Shown piece by piece: positions 9,398 through 16,981 of a DNA stretch of 64,000 nt. The translations under genes were made by a program, and so were the position numbers. Source of the stretch: Ruminococcus flavefaciens. Its GTDB lineage: Bacteria > Bacillota > Clostridia > Oscillospirales > Ruminococcaceae. A model generated the notes under the pieces. That model was not told the DNA's origin and ran no database searches. It worked only from the letters and a program-made list of their open reading frames with translations. The stretch's first letter is position 1. Every line of letters starts with the position of its first letter. Where the stretch lies: assembly GCF_900116855.1 (NCBI RefSeq), contig NZ_UETD01000002.1, forward strand, positions 213,729 to 277,728. Reading direction: 5' to 3'.

Positions 9398-10066
9398 ATG
9401 GACAACAACAAGAAAACTATACTTGAAAAACGTATCAAAGCTGTGGGAGAAAAGCTCCGCAGGAACAACATGGAGTTCTACTATGCAGAGACAAAAGATG
9501 ACGTCTGTCCCATTGTGGCTTCACTTATCAAAAAAGGCGATGTAATTACAAACGGCGGTACAATGACAATGGCAGAATGCGGACTCGGTGAGCTGCTCTC
9601 CTCCCCCGACTATAATTATCTCGACCGCTCAAAGATGACTCCCGAAGAAGTTCAGGAGCTCTATATCAGAGCCTTCTCAGCCGACGTTTATATTTCCAGC
9701 TCAAATGCTATCACTGAGGACGGTGTTCTCTATAATGTAGACGGAAACAGCAATCGTATCGCTGCTATTGCTTACGGTCCCAAATCCGTAATAATCATTG
9801 CAGGCTATAATAAGATCGTAAGAGATCTGAACGAAGCGGAGATAAGAGTCAAGAGAGAGGCTGCTCCTCCTAACTGTGTGCGTCTGAACTGCGAGACATA
9901 CTGTAAAGAAAAGGGAGAATGTGTGTCGCTCTCCAAAGCTGACCGTCAGATAAGCGACGGCTGCGGCGGTGACGGCAGAATATGCTGTAATTACCTCATT
10001 TCCGCTCAGCAGAGGCATAAGGGCAGGATAAAGGTCATAATCGTCGGCGAGGAACTGGGCTATTGA
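9398..10066 (+). CDS. LUD-domain (LutC-like) protein
   Basis: The ATG at 9398 is chosen because AAAGGAG (9383-9389) lies 8 bases upstream; the in-frame GTG at 9389 overlaps that site. The 222-residue protein matches the LUD (DUF162) family: an N-terminal helix and an ITNGGTMTMAECGL segment, with a later region holding several cysteines (NCETYCKEKGEC). Family members include LutC/LldG of lactate utilisation, but lutA and lutB are not nearby, so the substrate is unknown. It is followed 3 bases later by a membrane protein gene and probably forms a two-gene unit with it. Confidence 0.82.
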   Translation: MDNNKKTILEKRIKAVGEKLRRNNMEFYYAETKDDVCPIVASLIKKGDVITNGGTMTMAECGLGELLSSPDYNYLDRSKMTPEEVQELYIRAFSADVYISSSNAITEDGVLYNVDGNSNRIAAIAYGPKSVIIIAGYNKIVRDLNEAEIRVKREAAPPNCVRLNCETYCKEKGECVSLSKADRQISDGCGGDGRICCNYLISAQQRHKGRIKVIIVGEELGY

Positions 10067-10069
10067 TAT

Positions 10070-10891
10070 ATGAATGCGACACTGACGGCAGTATATCAGA
10101 CTGCCTGCTTCTTTGTAATATACGCCTTCTTCGGATGGTGCCTTGAAGTTGTATATCAGGCGGTGGAGCACGGCAAATTTATCAACCGTGGCTTCCTGAA
10201 CGGTCCTTATTGTCCAATTTACGGCTTCGGAGTCATAATCGTCTGTGGGGCACTTGAACCTATCAAAGAAAATCTTATTGTTCTATATTTGGGAGCGGTA
10301 ATTCTTACTTCTACACTCGAATTCATCACCGGCTTTCTGCTTGAGAAAATTTTCCGGCGAAAATGGTGGGACTACACAGGCGAGAGATTTAATCTGAAAG
10401 GCTATATATGTCTAAAATTCTCGCTGCTCTGGGGAGTTGCCTGTCTTGTAACAGTCAGGCTGATACATCCTCTGGTCACAGCCTTTGTTGAGAAACTGCC
10501 GCAGACACTGGGAATCATTATCCTGTCTGTCATACTAATCGGCTTCCTCAGCGACGCAGTTATCACTGTCTGCGCTATTATCCACATCAGAAACAGACTC
10601 ATTCTCACAGAGCGCATTTCCACTGAAATGAGAAAAATATCTGATGCCACAGGTGAAAAACTGTTCAGCGGCGTCGAGTTCGTAATGGATAAGAAGAATG
10701 ACCTTGATGAAAAGGCAAACGAACACAGGAAAAAGCTGGAAGAGCTTGCAGCTAAATACAGAAAACTTACCGAGAAACGTGAGTTAACTCTGAAACGACT
10801 TGCAAAGGCTTTCCCTAAGCTTTCCCTTGAAAGCACAGCTGAACTAAAGGAGCGCTTCGCAAAAATAAAGGATGAATTAAAACTTAAATAG
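10070..10891 (+). CDS. CmpB-like membrane protein (annotated in the family as putative ABC transporter permease)
   Basis: The 273-residue protein has about four or five membrane segments in its first 180 residues and the family features FFGWCLEVVYQ, NRGFLNGPYCPIYGFG and a WWDY segment. The C-terminal third (about 200-273) is charged and likely coiled coil. Proteins of this family (ABC_trans_CmpB) have no proven transport role and there is no ABC ATPase gene beside it. It starts 3 bases after the LUD gene. A terminator follows. Confidence 0.75.
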   Translation: MNATLTAVYQTACFFVIYAFFGWCLEVVYQAVEHGKFINRGFLNGPYCPIYGFGVIIVCGALEPIKENLIVLYLGAVILTSTLEFITGFLLEKIFRRKWWDYTGERFNLKGYICLKFSLLWGVACLVTVRLIHPLVTAFVEKLPQTLGIIILSVILIGFLSDAVITVCAIIHIRNRLILTERISTEMRKISDATGEKLFSGVEFVMDKKNDLDEKANEHRKKLEELAAKYRKLTEKRELTLKRLAKAFPKLSLESTAELKERFAKIKDELKLK

Positions 10892-10902
10892 CATATAAAA
10901 TG

Positions 10903-10934
10903 GGGACATTGTCTGAAATGTCCCTGTTTTTTTA
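10903..10934 (+). terminator. Intrinsic terminator after the CmpB-like gene
   Basis: GGGACATT (10903-10910) pairs with AATGTCCC (10917-10924) across a 6-nt loop and is followed by TGTTTTTTT. Confidence 0.9.
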
Positions 10935-10971
10935 TTAGTTTTGATATAAAACGTAAAACTTCAAAAAATGT

Positions 10972-11000
10972 TTGACAAACTATAAAAAGTATGCTATACT
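10972..11000 (+). promoter_or_regulatory. Sigma-A-type promoter of the aldolase-like gene
   Basis: Consensus TTGACA (10972-10977), a 17-bp spacer and TATACT (10995-11000). The predicted leader is about 60 nt. Confidence 0.88.
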
Positions 11001-11067
11001 ATTTTCAGTGAGACTTTAAAGCGTTACAGCGTAAAGTGCTACAGTACTCAACGAAAGAGGAATTTTT

Positions 11068-12042
11068 ATGAAAGAGATATCTAAGCTTATGAATTACAGA
11101 TCAGATGTCAGAGTTATTGACGCAACTCTGCGTGACGGAGGACTCGTAAACGATTTCAGATTCAGCGATGAGTTTGTAAGAGACCTTTATCTCTCAAATA
11201 TCAAAGCAGGCGTTGACTATATGGAATTCGGTTACAGAGCCGATAAGGAAATGTTCAAGGTCGAGGACTTCGGTCCATGTAAGTTCTGCGATGACGAGTA
11301 TCTGCGCTCTATCGTAGGAGACAACCACACAGACCTTAAAATCGCTATCATGGCGGATGTAGGACGCTGCAACTATAAGCAGGATATCGTTGAGCGTGAG
11401 AACAGTCCTGTTGACCTTATTCGTGTCGCTACTTATATACACCAGATACCCACAGCGGTTGATATGATAGAGGACGCAAAGAAGAAGGGCTATGAGGTAA
11501 GCTGCAATATCATGGCTATCTCAAATGCTCAGGAAAGCGATATGAAGGTAGCTCTCGATATTCTCGGTCAGTCCCCTGTTGATGTTTTCTATATTGTTGA
11601 CAGCTTCGGTTCGCTCTATCCCGAGCAGATCGCAAGAATAGCAGACCTTTATCTCGAAGTTGCTGCAAAGTACGGTAAAAAGGTCGGCATACACGCTCAC
11701 AACAACCAGCAGCTCGCTTTCGCAAACACCATTGAAGCTGTGGGTGACGGAGTTGACTGGCTGGACGCAACATACTCATCAATGGGCAGAGGCGCAGGAA
11801 ACTGTGCTATGGAGCTTCTTCTGGGCTTCCTCAAAAATCCTAAGTATAATGTATACCCCGTTTTCCAGTTCATTGAGAAGCATATGGACAAGCTTCGTGA
11901 GGAGGGCGCTGTATGGGGCTATGACCTCCAGTACCTGCTGACAGGTCTGTTCAATCAGCATCCGAGAACAGCTATCCAGTTCACTAAGGATAAGCGCAAG
12001 GATTTCTCCGAATTCTACAAGGAGATAATCTCTCAGGAATAA
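11068..12042 (+). CDS. DRE-TIM metallolyase / HMGL-like aldolase-family protein, substrate unknown
   Basis: The 324-residue protein is a TIM-barrel member of the HMGL/DRE-TIM family. It has the metal-binding opening D-A-T-L-R-D-G-G (about 19-26) and the H-x-H metal ligands in HAHNNQQLAFAN. The family includes 4-hydroxy-2-oxovalerate aldolases and isopropylmalate synthases. No acetaldehyde dehydrogenase or amino-acid biosynthesis gene is nearby, and there is no C-terminal communication or regulatory domain. It has its own strong promoter. The last 30 or so residues are basic. The reaction remains open. Confidence 0.8.
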   Translation: MKEISKLMNYRSDVRVIDATLRDGGLVNDFRFSDEFVRDLYLSNIKAGVDYMEFGYRADKEMFKVEDFGPCKFCDDEYLRSIVGDNHTDLKIAIMADVGRCNYKQDIVERENSPVDLIRVATYIHQIPTAVDMIEDAKKKGYEVSCNIMAISNAQESDMKVALDILGQSPVDVFYIVDSFGSLYPEQIARIADLYLEVAAKYGKKVGIHAHNNQQLAFANTIEAVGDGVDWLDATYSSMGRGAGNCAMELLLGFLKNPKYNVYPVFQFIEKHMDKLREEGAVWGYDLQYLLTGLFNQHPRTAIQFTKDKRKDFSEFYKEIISQE

Positions 12043-12074
12043 ATATCGGAAACTGCAGACAGTTTTCATAACAT

Positions 12075-12391
12075 AAAAAGCATCTCAGTAAAGGCGGTAC
12101 TCTTATAGAAGTTTTACAAGTGATATTGAGGAAAACCCTTTTGAAAAAGGGTTCTTCCTCAAACTCCTTTCCTAAAACTTTCAGCATTAAATTTAGCCCC
12201 AACAGGGCGCTCTCAGTTTTATTACTGATTTTCACATCTTGTGTAAAGCGCCCTGTCGGGGCTAAATTCAGTTATAAAGTCTTTGGAAAAAGGGGGCTTG
12301 GGGGAAAAGAACCTTTCCTCAGAAAGGTTTTTTCCTCCAATAATTACATATAAACTTCTATATAAGTACTACTCTTAATGAGGTGCTTTTT
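12075..12391. repeat. Long palindromic element of about 0.3 kb, apparently inserted in a terminator
   Basis: The stretch between the aldolase gene and the convergent topoisomerase gene reads as one long imperfect inverted repeat. Outer arms AAAAAGCATCTCA (12075-12087) and TGAGGTGCTTTTT (12379-12391) form a host-like terminator stem. Inside lie imperfect terminal repeats (GGTACTCTTATAGAAG near 12096 and its inverse near 12370) and purine/pyrimidine arms around 12126-12180 and 12280-12338. At the core, TAAATTTAGCCCC with ACAGGGCGC (12187-12210) pairs with 12246-12270. The first 82 bases from 12095 recur exactly at 63919-64000, so this is a dispersed element. No ORF of substance is present. Confidence 0.85.
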
Positions 12392-12395
12392 GTTG

Positions 12396-14636
12396 TCAGA
12401 ATGTAAGCTGATTGCTGTCGCCAAGCTCCTTTGCAGGCTTTCCTGCGGCAGGAACGCTCTTTGCTCTGTACTTCTCCAGCTCGGGAAGCTCTTCCTGTGT
12501 GATAATAGAAGCTGCTGAAAGTACAGCCTTCTTTCTCAGATTTATTACCTGAACGCCCTGTGAGTCTCTTGTAGACTTTGGCAGTATCATTCCTGTATTG
12601 AACACCAGTGCGTGACCGCTTGATGTTCTGAGCAGGATATCAGCGTCCTCACCAACAAAGAGTGCAGCTACAAGCGGCGATTTTGCAGAATATGCATTCG
12701 CCAGCTTCTTGCGGTTTGTCTTTGTCTCATAGGACTTCATAGGTACCTTAGCAGCCTTTCCGTTCTCAAAGAAGAACACGATATATCCACTATAATCGGT
12801 AGTGGGGACAAGTGTTTTAAGTCCCTCGTTCTCATCAAAGCTGAGCTTTGCAGGGATATAGTCACCCATGACGCTTGCCTTGGTATCGTCAAATGCACTT
12901 GCCTTTGACTTGTATGCCTGAGCCTGATCGGAGAAGAACACAAGCTCCGTCTTGTTGGTAGCTTCAAAGCTCTGGCTGATGAAGTCGCCCTCCTTCAGCT
13001 TCTGCTCTCCGCTCATTCTAAGGGACTGAGGTGTTATCTTCTTGAAGTAGCCGCTGTCTGATACAAAGAGGTGTACGGGATAATCGGGAGTATCGTCGAT
13101 TACCTCCTCTTCCTCAACGTCAGACTGATAGTAGAACATTGTCCTTCTGGGCTTAGCGTAGTTCTTTATTACTTCGCGAAGCTCATTCACGATGATCTTT
13201 CTTATCTTCTTCTTGTCGCGGAGTATCTCCTCCATCTCCTCGATGTCCTTTTTCAGCTGATCAACTTCCTCAACGCGGCGGAGAATATACTGCTTATTGA
13301 TGTTGCGGAGCTTTATCTCAGCAACATATTCAGCCTGAACCTCATCTATGCCGAAGCCTATCATCAGGTTTGGGACAACATCCGCTTCATTCTCAGTCTC
13401 GCGGATGATCTTTATTGCCTTGTCAATATCAAGAAGTATCTTAGAGAGAGCTTCCAGCAGGTGGAGCTTCTCTTTCTTCTTCTGGAGATCGTGGTAGGTC
13501 CTGCGCTGGATACACTCCTCACGGAAAGCAGTCCACTCGGTAAGTATCTCACGGACACCCATGACCTTTGGAGTACCTGCGATCAGGATATTGAAGTTGC
13601 ATGGGTAGCTGTCCTGCAAAGGAGTCAGACGATAGAGCTTCTGCATGAGCTTATCAGGGTCTGTTCCGCGTTTTAAGTCGATGGCTATTTTCAGGCCGTC
13701 GATATCTGTCTCATCACGGATATAGGATATCTCCCTTATCTTGCCCTGTTTTACAAGGTCGATTATCTTCTCGATTATCGCCTCAACAGTGGTAGTATAA
13801 GGTATCTCCGTCACCTCTATGCAGTTTGCACTCTTGTCATAGCTGTACTTTGAGCGAACCTTTATGCTTCCGCGTCCTGTCTCGTAGACCTTATTAAGCT
13901 CTGCTTCATCATAGAGCATAAGACCGCCGCCGGGGAAATCCGGTCCCTTGAGAGTGCTGAGGATATCGTGGTTTGGATCCTTCATCAGCGCGATAGTTGT
14001 CTCGCAGACCTCCTCAAGATTGAAGGGGCACACATTGCTCGCCATTGAAACGGCGATGCCCGTGTTTGAGTTTACGAGGACAGTTGGGAAAGTAGCAGGC
14101 AGAAGTGTGGGCTCCTGCATGGTATTATCGTAGTTTGGAACGAAATCGATCGTCTCCTTGTCAATGTCACGGAAAAGCTCGTTGCATATCTTCTCCAGCT
14201 TTACCTCGGTGTATCGCGGTGCAGCAAAGTGCATCTTGCTGGAGTACTGCTTACCGAAGTTACCCTTGCTGTCTATATATGGGTGAAGCAGCGCCTCGTT
14301 GCCCCTTGTCATACGGACCAGTGTCTCATATATAGCCTGATCGCCGTGGGGGTTGAGCTTCATGGTCTCACCGACCACGTTCGCAGACTTTGAACGCTCC
14401 TTGTCGGGATTGAGAAGTCCCCTCTTGTACATCATGTAAAGAAGCTTTCTGTGTGAGGGCTTGAAGCCGTCTATCTCGGGAAGAGCTCGGGAGATGATAA
14501 CGCTCATAGCATAGGGCATATAGTTCTTTTTCAGCGTGTCTGTGATCTTCTCGTCAACGACGCTTCCTGAACCCTCTATATAAGCCTCGTGCTTGTACAC
14601 GGGCTGTTTTTTGGGAGTTTCCCTCTTTCTTGGCAT
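12396..14636 (-). CDS. parC: Type IIA DNA topoisomerase subunit A (ParC/GyrA-like)
   Basis: The 746-residue protein has the GyrA/ParC breakage-reunion domain with catalytic R141-Y142 in AAPRYTEV, a coiled-coil tower (about 380-480) and a reduced C-terminal domain. It cuts and passes duplex DNA together with the B subunit encoded at 14873-16852. It is divergent: the quinolone-pocket helix reads NPHGDQAIYE, with Gln100 at the position of E. coli GyrA Ser83 and Glu104 at Asp87, and a one-residue gap before it. No GyrA-box is evident, which favours decatenase (ParC) over gyrase. An AAGGAGA site precedes ATG, directly after the zinc-ribbon gene. Confidence 0.88.
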   Translation of the reverse strand: MPRKRETPKKQPVYKHEAYIEGSGSVVDEKITDTLKKNYMPYAMSVIISRALPEIDGFKPSHRKLLYMMYKRGLLNPDKERSKSANVVGETMKLNPHGDQAIYETLVRMTRGNEALLHPYIDSKGNFGKQYSSKMHFAAPRYTEVKLEKICNELFRDIDKETIDFVPNYDNTMQEPTLLPATFPTVLVNSNTGIAVSMASNVCPFNLEEVCETTIALMKDPNHDILSTLKGPDFPGGGLMLYDEAELNKVYETGRGSIKVRSKYSYDKSANCIEVTEIPYTTTVEAIIEKIIDLVKQGKIREISYIRDETDIDGLKIAIDLKRGTDPDKLMQKLYRLTPLQDSYPCNFNILIAGTPKVMGVREILTEWTAFREECIQRRTYHDLQKKKEKLHLLEALSKILLDIDKAIKIIRETENEADVVPNLMIGFGIDEVQAEYVAEIKLRNINKQYILRRVEEVDQLKKDIEEMEEILRDKKKIRKIIVNELREVIKNYAKPRRTMFYYQSDVEEEEVIDDTPDYPVHLFVSDSGYFKKITPQSLRMSGEQKLKEGDFISQSFEATNKTELVFFSDQAQAYKSKASAFDDTKASVMGDYIPAKLSFDENEGLKTLVPTTDYSGYIVFFFENGKAAKVPMKSYETKTNRKKLANAYSAKSPLVAALFVGEDADILLRTSSGHALVFNTGMILPKSTRDSQGVQVINLRKKAVLSAASIITQEELPELEKYRAKSVPAAGKPAKELGDSNQLTF

Positions 14637-14861
14637 TTATGATTCTCCTTCTGTACGTCTTTTGCTTTTCTTCAAAAGTTTTTCGGGATCCTTAACATAA
14701 GTTCTTACAACGCTTCCGCAGTCGCGGCAGATTGTATGATACAGTGAAGTTGAATGCAGCAGACTGTCCGCACTGTAAACTGCACCGTAAAAATTCTGAT
14801 AGCCCGTAATGAACTCAGTTCCGCCGCAAAAACGGCATTTTGTCATTTTGACCCTTTTCAT
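14637..14861 (-). CDS. Small zinc-ribbon protein between the topoisomerase subunits
   Basis: The 74-residue protein has two CxxC pairs, C-R-F-C near residue 9 and C-R-D-C near residue 45, spaced as a zinc ribbon, then a basic C-terminal tail. AAGGAG lies 7 bases before ATG. It sits 11 bases after parE and abuts parC, so all three genes are probably one transcript. The function is unknown; a role tied to the topoisomerase is an inference from position only. Confidence 0.75.
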   Translation of the reverse strand: MKRVKMTKCRFCGGTEFITGYQNFYGAVYSADSLLHSTSLYHTICRDCGSVVRTYVKDPEKLLKKSKRRTEGES

Positions 14862-14872
14862 ATCAAATCTCC

Positions 14873-16852
14873 TTAGCTTATATCTGCTAATTCAAGATAG
14901 TCGGCACCGTATTCGGATATATAGTCCTTACGCCCCTGAAGATCGTCTCCGAGAAGCATTTCGAATATCTCCGCTGACTCTGTGATATCATCAGCTGTCA
15001 CCTTGATGAGACGGCGTGTATCGGGATTCATAGTCGTAAGGCTCATCATATCAGGCTCGTTCTCACCGAGACCTTTCGAGCGCTGTATGGTATGCTTCTT
15101 GTCGCCTATCATTTCGAGAATACGCTGTTTTTCCTGCTCGGTATAGGCAAAATAGGTCTTTTCCTTGGTATTAATCTCAAACAGAGGAGACTCAGCGATA
15201 TAAACGTATCCCTGCTCAATGAGAGTAGGAGTAAGCCTGTAAAGCATGGTCAGGATAAGTGTTCTTATCTGAAAGCCGTCTACGTCCGCATCGGTACAGA
15301 TAACTATCTTGCTCCAGCGGAAATTGTTTATATCAAAGTTTGAAAGCTCCTTGTTGGCTTTGGTGGTGACTTCAACACCGCAGCCCAGTACCTTGATAAG
15401 GTCTGTGATTATCTCGCTCTTGAATATCTTTGTGTACTCAGCCTTCAGACAGTTGAGTATCTTACCGCGGACAGGTATTATAGCCTGAAACTCAGCATTT
15501 CTCGCAAGCTTTACGGAACCGAGAGCCGAATCGCCCTCCACTATATATATCTCGCGGCGGGAAACGTCCTTGGTACGGCAGTCAACGAACTTCTCGACCA
15601 TGTTCGCAAGGTCGATAGTTCCCGTCAGCTTCTTTTTGACATTGAGTCGTACCTTTTCTGCGTTCTCACGGCTGCGCTTGTTTATGAGTATCTGCTCGGC
15701 TATCTTCTGAGCCTCATCGGGATTTTCTATGAAGTAGACCTCCAGCTGGTGGCGGAGGAACTCCGTCATAGCCTCGCGGATAAACTTGTTTGTGATAGCC
15801 TTCTTGGTCTGGTTGGCGTAAGAGGTCTGTGTGGAGAATGACGAGGATACAAGTATAAGACACTCCTCAACATCGGCATAGGTTATCTTGCTCTCGTTTT
15901 TCTGATAGCCGTTTATTGACTTTATATAGCTGTCTATCTGGGACTGGAAAGCTCGCTTTACTGCTTCGGCAGGTGAACCTCCGTGCTCAAGATAGCTGGA
16001 GTTGTGATAGTATTCCGTAAGCTTTGCCTTATTTGAAAATGTCAGTGCCACATCAAGCTTCACCTTGTACTCGGGCTTGTCCTCACGGTCCTTACCCTTT
16101 TTCTCGGCAGTCCAGTGCTGAATAGATGTTAGAGCGCCCTCACCTGCTATCTCCTGAACGTACTCGGTAATTCCCGACTCATAGAAAAACTCCTGCTCGT
16201 TAAAGCCGCCTGCTTCATTCTCGGAGCGGAACACAAAGAGGATATTGGGGTTTACTATTGCCTGACGCTTGAGTATATCGCAGAAAAACTCGTCGGAAAC
16301 ATCTATATCGGTAAATACCTCAAGGTCGGGGCGCCAGCGTGTTTTGGTGCCTGTCTGCTTCCTCTTGCAGGGCTCTTTTTTAAGTCCGCCTACGTTGTTG
16401 CCCTTTTCAAAGTGCAGGTCGTACTTGAAGCCGTCACGGATGACCTCAACGTCCATGAACTCAGATGAGAACTGTGTGGAGCACAGACCAAGTCCGTTAA
16501 GACCAAGAGAGTACTCATAGGACTCCGCAGAGGTATCATATTTGCCGCCTGCATAGAGCTCACAGTAAACAAGCTCCCAGTTATAACGCTTTTCATTGTT
16601 ATTGTAATCAACAGGACATCCGCGTCCGAAGTCCTCTACCTCGATCACATTATTTCTGAAATGAGTGATGATGATCTTATTACCGTAACCCTCACGGGCT
16701 TCGTCTATGGAGTTTGAGATGACTTCAAAGATCGAATGCTCACAACCGTCAAGACCATCCGATCCGAATATAACAGCAGGACGTTTGCGGACTCTGTCCG
16801 CGCCCTTCAGCATTGAGATACTGTCATTGCCGTAATCTTGTTTCTTAGCCAT
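14873..16852 (-). CDS. parE: Type IIA DNA topoisomerase subunit B (ParE/GyrB-like)
   Basis: ATG at 16852 is used because AAAGG lies 9 bases upstream; an in-frame GTG at 16873 lacks a site. The 659-residue product has a GHKL ATPase domain (E43 in EVISNSIDEA; DFGRGCPVD near 74-82), a transducer domain and a TOPRIM domain with EGDSAL and DADVDG. It powers strand passage with the ParC-like subunit. The sequence departs from standard GyrB at several conserved places (for example GRGCPVD instead of GRGIPVD), so it looks like a divergent paralogue. Confidence 0.9.
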   Translation of the reverse strand: MAKKQDYGNDSISMLKGADRVRKRPAVIFGSDGLDGCEHSIFEVISNSIDEAREGYGNKIIITHFRNNVIEVEDFGRGCPVDYNNNEKRYNWELVYCELYAGGKYDTSAESYEYSLGLNGLGLCSTQFSSEFMDVEVIRDGFKYDLHFEKGNNVGGLKKEPCKRKQTGTKTRWRPDLEVFTDIDVSDEFFCDILKRQAIVNPNILFVFRSENEAGGFNEQEFFYESGITEYVQEIAGEGALTSIQHWTAEKKGKDREDKPEYKVKLDVALTFSNKAKLTEYYHNSSYLEHGGSPAEAVKRAFQSQIDSYIKSINGYQKNESKITYADVEECLILVSSSFSTQTSYANQTKKAITNKFIREAMTEFLRHQLEVYFIENPDEAQKIAEQILINKRSRENAEKVRLNVKKKLTGTIDLANMVEKFVDCRTKDVSRREIYIVEGDSALGSVKLARNAEFQAIIPVRGKILNCLKAEYTKIFKSEIITDLIKVLGCGVEVTTKANKELSNFDINNFRWSKIVICTDADVDGFQIRTLILTMLYRLTPTLIEQGYVYIAESPLFEINTKEKTYFAYTEQEKQRILEMIGDKKHTIQRSKGLGENEPDMMSLTTMNPDTRRLIKVTADDITESAEIFEMLLGDDLQGRKDYISEYGADYLELADIS

Positions 16853-16893
16853 AATCCACTGCCTTTCAGTCACGTTTTAATGCATACTTAATA

Positions 16894-16922
16894 ATTATAT
16901 CACATCAGAAATATTTTTGCAA
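16894..16922 (-). promoter_or_regulatory. Sigma-A-type promoter of the topoisomerase operon
   Basis: On the minus strand, TTGCAA (16922-16917), a 17-bp spacer and TATAAT (16899-16894). The leader is about 35 nt. Confidence 0.87.
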
Positions 16923-16952
16923 GTCCGCGGCAAAAAAATCCCCTATATACGG

Positions 16953-16979
16953 AAAAAGCAGCCGTAAAAGCTGCTTTTT
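16953..16979 (-). terminator. Intrinsic terminator after copA
   Basis: AAAAAGCAGC (16953-16962) pairs with GCTGCTTTTT (16970-16979). On the minus strand the RNA ends in a U tract. It isolates copA from the topoisomerase operon. Confidence 0.88.
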
Positions 16980-16981
16980 TC

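Noticed and set aside
13071..13676. 201-codon open frame on the plus strand
   Set aside because: It is antisense to the parC-like gene and Leu/Ile-rich from codon mirroring.
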